Assembly: GCF_004965515.1 (NCBI RefSeq)
Contig: NZ_SSHH01000002.1
Coordinates: 640,840-704,839, forward strand
Source of the DNA: Alteraurantiacibacter aquimixticola
Lineage (GTDB): Bacteria; Pseudomonadota; Alphaproteobacteria; Sphingomonadales; Sphingomonadaceae
Length of the DNA stretch: 64,000 bases
Direction: 5' to 3'
Shown: positions 17,679 through 27,059 of the stretch, piece after piece
Layout of the letters: each line of letters starts with the position of its first letter
Position numbering within the stretch: the first letter of the stretch is position 1
Translations under genes and position numbers: made by a program
Notes under the pieces: model-generated
Told to the model about the DNA's origin: nothing
Databases searched by the model: none
Seen by the model: the letters and a program-made list of their open reading frames with translations, nothing else

Positions 17679-19094
17679 ATGGCCGAAACCGAACTCCAGC
17701 CCCGCGAGGATGAGGACGCCGTCCGCGAGGAGGGCGAGGAGTTCGACGAGGACAACCGGCTCAAACCGGCCTTCGTCGATTCGGTCCGCGAGGCGCTGGA
17801 AGCCGAAGACGATTCGCGCGCTTATGAGCTGGTCGAGCCGCTGCACCCGGCGGACATTGCCGACCTGCTCGAACTGCTGAGCGAGACGGAACGGCGCGAG
17901 CTGGCCGCCGCCATCTCCGACCTGATGACGAGCGAGGTGATCGCCGAGCTCAACGACTATGTCCGCGAAAGCATGGTCGAGGCACTGCCCGCCGCCGCCG
18001 TGGCGGAAATCGCCGAACAGCTTGACACCGATGATGCCGTCCAGCTGATCGAGGATCTGGACGACGAGGACCAGAAGGCCATCCTTGCCGAAATGGACGC
18101 GGATGACCGCGCCATTATCGAAAGCGCGCTCTCCTATCCGGAAGAGACCGCCGGCCGCCTGATGCAGCGCGAGCTGGTCGCCGTGCCGGAAAACATGACG
18201 GTCGGCGACCTGATCGACTACCTGCGCGACAATGACGACATGACCACGGAGTTCTGGGAAGTCTTCATCGTCGATCACCGCCACCATCCGATCGGCACTT
18301 GCCAGCTTTCGTGGATCCTGCGCTGCCCGCGCCATATCCCGCTGCTCGACGTGATGAAGCGCGACCAGACGCTGATCCCGGTCGACATGGACCAGGAGGA
18401 AGTCGCCCTTCGCTTCCAGAAATACGCGCTGATCTCCGCCGCCGTGGTGGACGAAAGCGGGCGGCTGGTCGGCCAGCTGACCGTCGACGACATCGTCCAC
18501 ATCATCCAGGAAGAAGCGGGCGAGGACGCGCTGCTGATGTCGGGCGCCGGCGAAGGCGACATCAACGAGCCGCTGCGCGATGCCTATTCGGCGCGCGTGC
18601 GCTGGCTGGTCGCCAATCTCGGCACTGCCGTGGTCGCCAGTGCGATCATCGCGATGTTCGGCGCCGCCATCGAACAGCTTGTGGCCCTGGCCGTGCTGAT
18701 GCCGATCGTCGCCAGCATCGGCGGCAATGCGGGCACCCAGACCATGGCGGTGACGGTGCGCGCAATTGCGATGAACCAGCTCACCCGTTCGAACACCAGG
18801 CGGCTCGTGCTGCGTGAGCTGAAGGTGGCGATGATGAACGGGGCGACCATCGCCGTGCTCATCGGCATCGCGACCGCGCTGATCTTCACGCCGCAGCTGG
18901 GCGGGGTGATTGCCGCAGCCATGGTGATCAACATCATCGTGTCGGGAATGGCAGGCGTATTGGTGCCGGTGGTCTTCGACCGGCTGGACCAGGACCCGGC
19001 GGTCGCCAGCAGCGTATTCGTGACCATGATCACCGATTCGATGGGCTTCTTCGCCTTCCTCGGCCTTGCCGTCGCAACCGGGCTGGTGGGCTGA
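17679..19094 (+). CDS. mgtE: Magnesium transporter MgtE
   Basis: This 471-aa protein follows the MgtE plan: an acidic N-domain of helical repeats (about 1-150, HPADIADLLELL), two CBS domains (about 155-280), and five membrane helices carrying the pore motif (SIGGNAGTQTMAV near 345). It moves Mg2+ down its gradient with cytoplasmic gating by Mg2+ itself. The stop is immediately followed, tail to tail, by the stop of the serine hydrolase; the two together make the palindrome TGATCA. Confidence 0.95.
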   Translation: MAETELQPREDEDAVREEGEEFDEDNRLKPAFVDSVREALEAEDDSRAYELVEPLHPADIADLLELLSETERRELAAAISDLMTSEVIAELNDYVRESMVEALPAAAVAEIAEQLDTDDAVQLIEDLDDEDQKAILAEMDADDRAIIESALSYPEETAGRLMQRELVAVPENMTVGDLIDYLRDNDDMTTEFWEVFIVDHRHHPIGTCQLSWILRCPRHIPLLDVMKRDQTLIPVDMDQEEVALRFQKYALISAAVVDESGRLVGQLTVDDIVHIIQEEAGEDALLMSGAGEGDINEPLRDAYSARVRWLVANLGTAVVASAIIAMFGAAIEQLVALAVLMPIVASIGGNAGTQTMAVTVRAIAMNQLTRSNTRRLVLRELKVAMMNGATIAVLIGIATALIFTPQLGGVIAAAMVINIIVSGMAGVLVPVVFDRLDQDPAVASSVFVTMITDSMGFFAFLGLAVATGLVG

Positions 19095-20510
19095 TCAGGC
19101 TCCGCCCCGCTTGCCGCCAAAGGCAATCGCCAGTCTGAGCACGGCCCATGTCACGCCCGTAACGGAGCTGGCGATCATCGCGATCACCATGTCGGGCAGG
19201 TAGAGGTGGAGCGTCGTGAAGCTCGTGCCGAACAGATAGGGCACCAGCCACAGCAGCGACCATGCCAGCACCAGCGTCATCACCAGCGGGAACCACAGGC
19301 TGAAGCTACCCGCCACGCCGGACTTGGCGCGCAGCACCTCGCGGTGTTTCCAGGCCCAGAGGATGCAGATCACAAACAGGACAGGCGAGAGCACCACCAG
19401 GGCCATCATCGACTGGCGCAACAGGCTGCCACTCGCCGGCTGGTGCTCGTAGCCCAGGGCCCTCGCAGTCACACCGCCGATCAGCGCTCCGGTCTCGCCG
19501 AACCCCATGCCGCTGCCCGCATTGACCAGCACCACGGCGGCGATCCCCTCTTCCGGGATCAGCGTCGCCTGTGTCTCCACGCCGGGAGTGGTGCCGGTGT
19601 GATAGACCGTCTCGCCACCGTTCACGAGGTTCCAGCCAAAGCCGTAGCCGGGCGCGGCCTCGCTCGAGGCGCGCATCATCGCGGTCTTGCCCTCGGCGCT
19701 GAGGATATCGTCCTCCCCGTTCATCATCATGGCGAGGTAGAGCGCTACGTCATTGGCGCTGGCGACGATCCCGCCCGCCGGTGCGTTGACCCGGTGCGTG
19801 CGGCCCGGCTCCCACGGGCGCTTGGTGAGGAACCACGGCCGGTGTCCCACCGCCATCTGCGGATAGGTTTCGCCATCGGAGACGAAGCTGCTCTCCATGC
19901 CCAGCGGCTGGAGAATGCGCGTCTCGATGAAAGTCGGGTAATCGCTGCCGCTCACCGCCTCGATCACGCGGCCGAGGATGCGGTAATTGGCGTTGGAGTA
20001 GTCAAACATGGTGCCGGGGGCGAAGGACGGTCCTTCCTCAAGGTCGCGTTCGACCTCGCTCGAATCTCCCTCCGCATCGACATGCCTGCGATTGCCCTGA
20101 TTGGTCGAATAGCCGCTGGTATGGGTCAGCAATTGGCGGATCGTCACCGCGCCCGAGGGTCGGTCACTGTATTCGCCGAGATAGCGGGAGGCGGGCGCAT
20201 CGAGTTCGACCTCGCCCGCTTCCACCAATTGCATGATGCCGAGCGCAGTGAAGCTCTTGGAAATCGATCCCAGCAGAAAAGGCGTATCCGGCGTCACCTC
20301 GCGCCCGCTGCCCTTCAGCGCCTCCCCCCGCGCGCCGGAGCGGATCGCGCCCTGTTCGACCACGGCATAGGCCACGCCCGGAGCGCCGGATTGCGGCAGC
20401 GCCGTTTCGAGGAATTGCTCGATCTCCGGAACCTGCGCGCGCGCCGGCAGGCTGGCCACGACTGCCAGCGCCAATGCCGCCAGCGTCCAGGCGCGTTTCC
20501 ACAAATGCAT
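19095..20510 (-). CDS. Serine hydrolase, beta-lactamase/class C fold, with C-terminal membrane helices
   Basis: This 471-aa protein has a signal peptide (to about residue 25), the SxxK nucleophile motif SISK (S82-K85), the YSN triad (near 162) and an HTG motif (near 305), as in class C beta-lactamase-like esterases and D-peptidases. After about residue 360 come three or four membrane helices, so the catalytic domain is anchored on the periplasmic side. ATG 20510 has an AAGGAGG site directly upstream. The substrate is unknown and no ampR-like regulator adjoins it. Confidence 0.88.
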   Translation of the reverse strand: MHLWKRAWTLAALALAVVASLPARAQVPEIEQFLETALPQSGAPGVAYAVVEQGAIRSGARGEALKGSGREVTPDTPFLLGSISKSFTALGIMQLVEAGEVELDAPASRYLGEYSDRPSGAVTIRQLLTHTSGYSTNQGNRRHVDAEGDSSEVERDLEEGPSFAPGTMFDYSNANYRILGRVIEAVSGSDYPTFIETRILQPLGMESSFVSDGETYPQMAVGHRPWFLTKRPWEPGRTHRVNAPAGGIVASANDVALYLAMMMNGEDDILSAEGKTAMMRASSEAAPGYGFGWNLVNGGETVYHTGTTPGVETQATLIPEEGIAAVVLVNAGSGMGFGETGALIGGVTARALGYEHQPASGSLLRQSMMALVVLSPVLFVICILWAWKHREVLRAKSGVAGSFSLWFPLVMTLVLAWSLLWLVPYLFGTSFTTLHLYLPDMVIAMIASSVTGVTWAVLRLAIAFGGKRGGA

Positions 20511-20556
20511 GATCCCCCTCCTTCGCAATCCCCGTCCGAGGACCTACATTATCGCC

Positions 20557-20952
20557 ATGCCGCTGCACATGACCAAGATCGCCTATCGCGCCTCCAGCTT
20601 GCGCGAATTGCAGGACTGGTTCGACGGCAAGTCGCCGGAGAGGCGCCTGCGCACGCGGTATCTGCCCAAGCGGCATGAGGAGATGACAGGCGGCTCGCTC
20701 TACTGGATTCATGAGCATGCGATGGTCGCCCGCGCCGCCATTCTCGGCTTCGAGCAGCGGCCAGACGGGCATTGGGATATCCTGCTTGAGAACCGCCTCC
20801 ACCTCGTCCACCCCAAGGCCAAGCGGGCGCATCAGGGCTGGCGTTACCTGAAGGACGAGGATGCGCCGAAGGACCTCGAAGAAGGCGAAGTCGCGGGCGA
20901 TGCGATGCCCGGCAAGCTGGTAAGCGAGCTCTCCAAGCTGGGCCTCGTCTGA
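20557..20952 (+). CDS. DUF1489 family protein
   Basis: This 131-aa protein is a member of an alphaproteobacterial family of unknown function, recognised by MPLHMTKIAYRA, RYLPKRHEEMTGGSLYWI and ILGFEQRPDGHWDI. ATG 20557 matches the family N-terminus. It is divergent from the serine hydrolase (46-bp gap) and ends 3 bp from the convergent Tat-exported nitroreductase. Confidence 0.88.
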   Translation: MPLHMTKIAYRASSLRELQDWFDGKSPERRLRTRYLPKRHEEMTGGSLYWIHEHAMVARAAILGFEQRPDGHWDILLENRLHLVHPKAKRAHQGWRYLKDEDAPKDLEEGEVAGDAMPGKLVSELSKLGLV

Positions 20953-20955
20953 CGC

Positions 20956-22077
20956 CTAGACGTCGATCACCGCCTCCACCGGGCGGCGTGGGGACATGGG
21001 CATGGGATCGCCATAGCCGAACCGCATCACGATATCGGGCCGCAGCGCTCCAAAGCCCGCGATACCTGCCAGTTCTCCGCGAAACTCTGCCACCTCGATC
21101 GGCTGGTTGATGAAGGAGGTCTTGATGCCCAGCGCGGTCGCCTGCAGCGCAAAGCGCTGGCACGCGCGCCCCGCCCTCACCCAGTGCGACGGATTGGCGC
21201 GGTCTGCTGCGAAGACGGCCACGCCCGCGCTTGTATCCATCTGCTCGAGATATTTGGCGTTCTCGGCCTCGGCGGTGAAGACCATGTCGAAGATCGTCCT
21301 GCCGAACCAACGCGGAATGGCCGGGTTGCCGTTGGCGGCCGCAGGCAGGCCATCGCCACGTTCCAGCGCCTCCTTCGGATTGAAGCGAATCCAGTCACGC
21401 AATTCGCGCACGAAGGCTTCGTCCTCCACCTGCGCCGTATTGCCCGCGATCACGAGGTCGCGAACCCGGTCGATATCGCGTCTTTCGGTGAGGAGCGCGA
21501 GGTTCACCCCTTCGATCCGTGCCGCCTCTTCCAGCAAGGCAAGGTCCTCCGCCGAAACGGGAGCGCCGTTGAAAGGCGCTCGGGTGGTCTGGCGGCGCGG
21601 GATCGCATCGAGCAAGGGCGAGCGCAGCGGCTCCCCTTGCGAATGGACGAAAGCCAGCGTGCCATCCTGCCTGTCATGCTGCAGCTCACCGGGCAGGCCC
21701 GCCGATGCCGCCGCGATCGCCAGGTTCTCCGCCGCGCAGCCGAGGCTGGCATAGAGGTGGTGGTCATCGGGATCGACGACGGGGGTGCGGCGCGTCCAGT
21801 CGGGGGCGACCGATATCATCCCCTCACCGAGCCGAAAGCGCCATGGCTGCGTGTTGTGGCTGTTGGCGGCGAGCGTGGCAAAACGCACCAGGTCGCGGCG
21901 GGTGGCACCCGAGGGAAGCGGGGCGCGCAGCGCCTGCATGGCGCGGTCATAGTCTTCGGCCGAACCGGTTGTGAGGAAGCTGACCGCCGCCACACCGCCC
22001 AGCGCGGCCGCGACACCGGCCCCGCCGATCACGACGGCGCGGCGCGAAATCCCTCCTGTGCCTTTACCTTCAGCCAT
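20956..22077 (-). CDS. Tat-exported nitroreductase-fold protein (Acg family)
   Basis: This 373-aa protein has a twin-arginine signal (SRRAVV near residues 11-16, then a hydrophobic stretch). The body resembles Acg-type FMN-binding nitroreductases: SHNTQPWRF near 73 and two nitroreductase-like halves. Tat export fits a protein that folds around its flavin before crossing to the periplasm. Some Acg proteins lack enzyme activity and sequester flavin, so catalysis is not assumed. Confidence 0.85.
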   Translation of the reverse strand: MAEGKGTGGISRRAVVIGGAGVAAALGGVAAVSFLTTGSAEDYDRAMQALRAPLPSGATRRDLVRFATLAANSHNTQPWRFRLGEGMISVAPDWTRRTPVVDPDDHHLYASLGCAAENLAIAAASAGLPGELQHDRQDGTLAFVHSQGEPLRSPLLDAIPRRQTTRAPFNGAPVSAEDLALLEEAARIEGVNLALLTERRDIDRVRDLVIAGNTAQVEDEAFVRELRDWIRFNPKEALERGDGLPAAANGNPAIPRWFGRTIFDMVFTAEAENAKYLEQMDTSAGVAVFAADRANPSHWVRAGRACQRFALQATALGIKTSFINQPIEVAEFRGELAGIAGFGALRPDIVMRFGYGDPMPMSPRRPVEAVIDV

Positions 22078-22198
22078 GACCGGAACTCCCGATCCTGCAT
22101 AGCGGGAGACAGTGCGAAACCCTCAGGCCTCCGCTCTGTCGCTCATACACTATGTGGACGCAGGCGGCACGCCGCGCATTGACCCGGCGCAACGAGCG

Positions 22199-22879
22199 TC
22201 AGGCCATCGCCTCCATGCTGGCGAGCTTCACCAGCGCGGCCGAATATTCCTCAGGCTTTGCAGCACCTTGCAGGATATATTTGCCCGCGACCACGAAAGT
22301 CGGAACGCTGGAAATATTGTTCTGGCGGGCGCGCTGTTCTTCCATTGTGATCGCGGTGGAGAGCGCCTCGTCCTTGAGCGCGGCCTCTGCCCCGGCCCGA
22401 TCGAAGCCCTCGGCCTCGGCGATATCAAGCAGCACCGCGTCGTCCGAGACATTTTGCCGCAGCTGGAAATAGGCGCGCAGAAAAGCGAGCTTCAGCCGCA
22501 ATTGCGCTTCGGTGTCGGAAACGGTCAGCACCCAGCGCAGCAGCATATGCGCCTTGTGCGTGTTCCACACCATCAGCACCGGCTCCTCGCCCTCGCCCTG
22601 CCATGTCATCGGAAAGCCGACATCCGCGCCTGTCGCTTCCACCGTGCGGCGCATTTCGAGCACGTCTGCGGGCGTCTTGTTGTATGCCTTGGCAAGCAGA
22701 TCGATCTGGTTGTGGCCTTCGGGGCCCATGTCGGGGTTGAGCTCGAACGGCATGAAGCGGATCGTCAAGTCGACCTCCCCCTTCAGCTGCTCGCGCGCCT
22801 TCAGGAACTGGGTGATGCCGATCGCGCACCAGGGACAGACAATGTCCGACCACACATCGACCTGCAATTCATCCGCCAT
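22199..22879 (-). CDS. DsbA family oxidoreductase, FrnE-like
   Basis: This 226-aa protein has a thioredoxin fold with CPWC at residues 15-18, the cis-proline region SSVPTF and the FrnE hallmark LLAKAYN/FELNPDM. It lacks a signal peptide, so it works in the cytoplasm as a disulfide oxidoreductase/isomerase, a role linked to oxidative stress in the family. The start overlaps the nudC stop by 1 bp (TGATG); this is the last gene of a three-gene coupled unit. Confidence 0.92.
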   Translation of the reverse strand: MADELQVDVWSDIVCPWCAIGITQFLKAREQLKGEVDLTIRFMPFELNPDMGPEGHNQIDLLAKAYNKTPADVLEMRRTVEATGADVGFPMTWQGEGEEPVLMVWNTHKAHMLLRWVLTVSDTEAQLRLKLAFLRAYFQLRQNVSDDAVLLDIAEAEGFDRAGAEAALKDEALSTAITMEEQRARQNNISSVPTFVVAGKYILQGAAKPEEYSAALVKLASMEAMA

Positions 22880-23769
22880 CAGTCTCGTCCTCGTTCCAGC
22901 CACCATTTCAAGAGGTGGTGGGCAATAGCCGTTTCGGGCGGCGGAAGGAAACGCAGGCTTTCGTCCTTCTCGTCTCCCCCCATGGCGGCGGCGACTTCCG
23001 CGCGACTGAACCAGTCGGCATCGGCGAGTTCGGTCGTGTCGACCGTCAGTTCGCGACCCTCGGCCATGGCGTGGCAGCCGATCATCAGCTGGCTGGGAAA
23101 GGGCCATGGCTGGCTGGCGATATAGGAGACATCGCGCACCGTGACGCCCGCCTCCTCCAGCACCTCGCGCACGACGGCTTCCTCCATGCTCTCCCCCGGC
23201 TCGACGAAACCGGCCAGCGCGGAATAGCGGCGCTCGGGAAAGTTGAGGCCGCGACCGAGCAATAGTGCGTCCTCGTGCTCGACCAGCATGATGGTGACGG
23301 GATCGGTGCGCGGGAAATGCTGCGCCTCGCAAGCAGGGCAATTGCGCTGCCAGCCACCCTTGGCGATCTGCGTCGGTTTACCGCAGCGAGAACAGAAACG
23401 GTGGCGCGCATGCCAGTCCATCAGGCTGCGCGCGCCGCCATAGATGGCGAGGTCCTGTGCAGGCAGCAGCGCGATCTCGCGCCAGACGGGGCGCTGCTGG
23501 TAGGCGGGACGATCGTCGCCCGAAGTCGGCACTTCGGCGAAAAGCGGCGCGCCTTCGCGGATGCCGAGGAAGACCAGTTCCGCTTTTTCGCCTAGTCCAT
23601 CGAGGCTGCGCCAGAGGAGGTGGCGATCCTTGCCAAGCTTGGGGGCCAGCCCGTCGCTATCGAGCACGAGCGCCTGCGGAGAAGCGCGGCACTCCGCCAG
23701 CCGTTCGGGATCGGCGCGCACATGGTCGGCACGGTCGATGCCGTGCCCGGTAAAGGCAAGGCTGGCCAT
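22879..23769 (-). CDS. nudC: NAD+ diphosphatase NudC (Nudix, zinc-finger type)
   Basis: This 296-aa enzyme has the zinc ribbon CSRCGKP...CPAC (near 128-148) and the Nudix box starting GFVEPGE and ending REVLEEAGV, plus the SQPWPFP motif of NudC. It hydrolyses NAD(H) to NMN and AMP and removes NAD caps from RNA. It is coupled to the genes on either side by TGATG overlaps. Confidence 0.95.
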   Translation of the reverse strand: MASLAFTGHGIDRADHVRADPERLAECRASPQALVLDSDGLAPKLGKDRHLLWRSLDGLGEKAELVFLGIREGAPLFAEVPTSGDDRPAYQQRPVWREIALLPAQDLAIYGGARSLMDWHARHRFCSRCGKPTQIAKGGWQRNCPACEAQHFPRTDPVTIMLVEHEDALLLGRGLNFPERRYSALAGFVEPGESMEEAVVREVLEEAGVTVRDVSYIASQPWPFPSQLMIGCHAMAEGRELTVDTTELADADWFSRAEVAAAMGGDEKDESLRFLPPPETAIAHHLLKWWLERGRD

Positions 23770-25112
23770 CAGCCGCGTGCGTCCTGCGCCAGCGCGTCGA
23801 CCTCAACCACCACGGGAAATTCATTCTGCACCGGATAGGCGGTGCTGGGCATATATTGCGTCATCAGATTATGCCGCAGGCTCCGCCTCATATTGACGAG
23901 GCCGCATGTACCCGCCGCACCGAACCAGCCGAACAGGCCCGCCGCATCGCCCGAACCGACCAGCCCGCCCGCGCCATAGCCCAATGGGCGCTCGCCGAAC
24001 TGGAAGCGCCCTTCATAGGGAACGGTATCGGCGAAAAGGTCGGAGGTGGCGAGGCGCACCGCCGGTTCGCTCATCACCCGCACCCCGTCGATCTCGCCGT
24101 AATTGGCGATCATCTGCAGGAAGCGGTCATAATCGCGCGAGCTGGAGACAAGGCCCGCCCCGCCGAAGGGAAAGGGCGGCTCATCAAGATAGATCGAGCT
24201 GTCGGGCAGGTCGACCGGCAACAAGGTGCCATCGGCGAGGAAGTAATTGGCGGTTAAGCGATGCGCCTCTTCGTGCGGCACACGGAACCAGGTGGAGGAC
24301 ATACCCACCGGATCGAATATCCGCTCCTTCAGGAAAGCATCGAAGCTCTTGCCCGTGACCACTTCGATCACCCGGCCCAGCAGGTCGAGCCCGACCGAAT
24401 AGGACCACTTGGTGCCCGGCTGGTAGACCAGCGGCATGGTGGCGAGCCTGTCGGCGAACAGCTCCAGGCTGTTCACCGGCTTGCCATTGAGCGCGCCCGG
24501 CACATCCAGCCGCGTGACTTGCCCCGGCACCAGCCCGGCTTCTGCATAGGCCGTGGAGATCGGGCCCTGCTGGACGATCGAATAGCCCAGCCCCGCCGTA
24601 TGCGTCAGGCAATGGCGGATGGTGATCGGCCGCACCGCCGGTTCCAGATTGCCGGGCGTGATCGCGCCGTCATATTCCCTTTGCACCTGCATCTTGGCGA
24701 AGGCGGGCAGGATCTCGGCAATCGGCTGGTCGAGGGAGATGAGGCCATCATCGATGCAAATCACCGTCGCCATGCCGGTGACGGGCTTGGTCATCGAATA
24801 GATCCGGTAGAGCGTATCGGCATCCGCGGAGGTGGAACTGGTGAAGCTGGTGGTGCCGCGCGCCAGCACGGCGGCCTCCGCCTCCCCATAGCCGAGCGTG
24901 GCGACCATGTTGGCCACCTGCCCGCTATCGACGAAACCGGAGATGAAGCGGGAGACACCCGGCCAGTCCGGATGCGCGGATGCAGCGCCCTGCGCACGCA
25001 GCGCCATGGGCATGGACAGCATGCCGAGCGCAGCAGCCCCGCCTCCCAGCAGCTGGCGACGGTTGAAGGCAAGGCCGCGATATTCGCTGGCCCGGTATTC
25101 GCTGGAACGCAC
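23769..25112 (-). CDS. Tat-exported serine hydrolase, beta-lactamase family (EstB-like)
   Basis: This 447-aa protein has a Tat-like signal (NRRQLLGGGAAALG, residues 18-31) and the SxxK nucleophile SMTK (S106-K109), with YSVGL as the likely Tyr motif and a C-terminal WFGAAGT in place of the KTG/HTG box, as in EstB-type esterases. The GTG at 25112 is chosen for GGGAGA about 9 nt upstream; a TTG 45 bp further up also keeps the frame open. First gene of the unit with nudC and the FrnE-like gene. Confidence 0.85.
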   Translation of the reverse strand: MRSSEYRASEYRGLAFNRRQLLGGGAAALGMLSMPMALRAQGAASAHPDWPGVSRFISGFVDSGQVANMVATLGYGEAEAAVLARGTTSFTSSTSADADTLYRIYSMTKPVTGMATVICIDDGLISLDQPIAEILPAFAKMQVQREYDGAITPGNLEPAVRPITIRHCLTHTAGLGYSIVQQGPISTAYAEAGLVPGQVTRLDVPGALNGKPVNSLELFADRLATMPLVYQPGTKWSYSVGLDLLGRVIEVVTGKSFDAFLKERIFDPVGMSSTWFRVPHEEAHRLTANYFLADGTLLPVDLPDSSIYLDEPPFPFGGAGLVSSSRDYDRFLQMIANYGEIDGVRVMSEPAVRLATSDLFADTVPYEGRFQFGERPLGYGAGGLVGSGDAAGLFGWFGAAGTCGLVNMRRSLRHNLMTQYMPSTAYPVQNEFPVVVEVDALAQDARG

Positions 25113-25228
25113 GCATCGTCTCCCACCAAGAACGGCGCGGAGAGTAGCAGGACGCAACCGACCTTCAAGTGCGCGCTGGGGCGGTGCGGGGTCTTGCAGA
25201 CCGCAGGTGCATTACCTATGTAATACAC

Positions 25229-25447
25229 ATGTTGAACATCGCTTCCATCCTCATCGGCCTGCTCTCGCTGGTCATCGTTATTCCGGCGCAGATCCCTTTC
25301 CTCGGCTGGGCCAATATCTTTGCCCTGCCGCTGGTAGTGGTGGGCATCGTGTTGGGCGCACTGTCGAGCAAGGATACCGGGCGCAATTTGTGCCTGGTTA
25401 TCTTCGTGATCGCGCTGCTCAGGCTGACACTTCTGGGCGGAATCTAA
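25229..25447 (+). CDS. Small two-helix membrane protein, unknown
   Basis: This 72-aa protein is dominated by hydrophobic segments (about residues 3-20, 25-45 and 52-70). The ATG at 25229 follows an inverted repeat ATTAC-N4-GTAAT (25211-25224). Its TAA overlaps the convergent mutY stop. No family recognised; it resembles small inner-membrane proteins common in sphingomonads. Confidence 0.6.
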   Translation: MLNIASILIGLLSLVIVIPAQIPFLGWANIFALPLVVVGIVLGALSSKDTGRNLCLVIFVIALLRLTLLGGI

Positions 25448-26466
25448 CGCCCCGCCAGCACGCGTTCGGCCGCCTTGGCGAAAAGGGTGGGCAATCCCGC
25501 ATCCGCCAGCCGTTCGAGCGGCCACCACTCGCCGCCTTCCAGCGCGACGGGATCATCGCCCGCATGAACCACCACGCCCAGCTCCAGGTCGAAATGGGTG
25601 AAGGAGTGGCGCACCACGCCCGCAGCCTTCCATGCGCCCTTGACCGGCGGTTCGCCATGGCCGTCCGCTTTCGATGACCAGTCATCGTCGGGAAGCGCGC
25701 GCATGCCGCCCAGCATGCCCTTACCCGGCCGCGTGACCAGCCACACCGCATCCTCGCGCGCGATCCAGAAGGCGGTGCCGGTGCGGCGCGGCTTGGCCTT
25801 TTTCTCCGCCTTTACCGGCAGGCGCAAAGGATCGCCGCTCGCCCGCCCCTCGCACAAGCCTTGCACCGGGCAAAGCAGGCAGCTGGCACTGCGCGCTGTG
25901 CAGATAGTGGCGCCCAGATCCATCATCGCCTGCGCGAAGTCTCCCGCGCGTTCGTCAGGCGTGATCCGGTCCGCATGCGCGCGGATCAAGCGGCGCGCGC
26001 CCGGCAGCGGGTCCTCGATGGCGAAGAGCCGCGCGACGACCCGCTCGACATTGGCATCAATGACCACAGCGCGCTGGCCAAAGGCGATCGCTGCAATGGC
26101 GGCGGCAGTGTAATCACCCAGCCCCGGCAGCTCGCGCAGCTCCGCCTCAGCCTCTGGAAAGCCGCCCATTTCCACGACTTGCTTCGCGCATTTCACCAGG
26201 TTGCGCGCCCGCGAGTAATAGCCCAGCCCCGCCCAGGCGGCCATCACCTCCTCCTCCGGCGCGGCGGCGAGCGCTTCGACCGTGGGCCAGGTCTCGGTAA
26301 ACTTCGCGAAATAGGGGGCGACGGCGGCAGTGGTGGTCTGCTGCAGCATCACTTCGGACAGCCACACGCGATAGGGATCGGGACGTGCGCCATCTCTCAC
26401 CCGCCATGGAAGGCTGCGCGCATGGCCATCATACCAATCGAGAAGGAGAGCAGCGACCCTATCCAT
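25444..26466 (-). CDS. mutY: A/G-specific adenine glycosylase MutY
   Basis: This 340-aa base-excision repair enzyme removes A mispaired with 8-oxoG. It shows the catalytic Glu in SEVMLQQT (E38), the helix-hairpin-helix LPGLGDYTA (113-121), the catalytic Asp in IDANVERV (D138), and the [4Fe-4S] cysteines C189, C196, C199 and C205. The C-terminal Nudix-like domain that reads 8-oxoG is present (FSFTHFDLELGV-like segment). ATG 26466 is divergent from the DUF721 gene with a 32-bp gap. Confidence 0.95.
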   Translation of the reverse strand: MDRVAALLLDWYDGHARSLPWRVRDGARPDPYRVWLSEVMLQQTTTAAVAPYFAKFTETWPTVEALAAAPEEEVMAAWAGLGYYSRARNLVKCAKQVVEMGGFPEAEAELRELPGLGDYTAAAIAAIAFGQRAVVIDANVERVVARLFAIEDPLPGARRLIRAHADRITPDERAGDFAQAMMDLGATICTARSASCLLCPVQGLCEGRASGDPLRLPVKAEKKAKPRRTGTAFWIAREDAVWLVTRPGKGMLGGMRALPDDDWSSKADGHGEPPVKGAWKAAGVVRHSFTHFDLELGVVVHAGDDPVALEGGEWWPLERLADAGLPTLFAKAAERVLAGR

Positions 26467-26498
26467 TACCGTCTGCCCATGGCATAGCCCGCCGCGCA

Positions 26499-27059
26499 AT
26501 GCCACGCGATGACGACCAGAGACGCAAGCCTTCCACGGCCAAGCGCAAATCCGCCCCCAAAGCGAAGCCATATGAGCGTCCGCGCGGGGGCGAGGCGCGT
26601 CCGGTGGCGGACCTGGTGCCGCAAATCGGCCGCGCGGCCTTCCGCCGATTCGGCTTCGTGCAGGCGAGCGTGGTCACCCGCTGGCCGGAAATCGTGGGTG
26701 AGGCGCATGCCAAGGTCTGCCAGCCTGAATCGATCCGCTTCCCGCCGGGGGAGAAGAGCGAGGGTATCCTCCAGCTGGTGGTGCTGCCCGCCCATGCCCC
26801 GCTGATCCAGCATGTGATCCCCGAAATCATGGAGCGGGTGAACCGCTTCTTCGGCTACAAGGCCGTCGCTCGCGTGAAGATGCGGCAAGGCGCGGTTAAG
26901 CCGGATGCAGCCAAGGTAGAGCGGACCGCGCCGCCTTCGCTCAAGCCCATTCCGATGGAGCTTGGCGAAAGCCTGCGCGATATTGGTGATCCGGAATTGC
27001 GCACGGTGCTGGAAAAGCTGGCCCGTTCACTGGGTTCAAGAGAGGACGAGACAAAATGA
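26499..27059 (+). CDS. DUF721 / DciA-like protein
   Basis: This 186-aa protein has a basic, flexible N-terminus and a DUF721 core (VADLVPQIGRAAFRRFGF, VVTRWPEIVGEAHAKVCQPESI). The family includes DciA, the helicase-loading factor that replaces DnaC in most bacteria, but not all DUF721 proteins have been shown to do this. Its last 4 bp overlap the next dsbA-like gene (ATGA). Confidence 0.85.
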   Translation: MPRDDDQRRKPSTAKRKSAPKAKPYERPRGGEARPVADLVPQIGRAAFRRFGFVQASVVTRWPEIVGEAHAKVCQPESIRFPPGEKSEGILQLVVLPAHAPLIQHVIPEIMERVNRFFGYKAVARVKMRQGAVKPDAAKVERTAPPSLKPIPMELGESLRDIGDPELRTVLEKLARSLGSREDETK

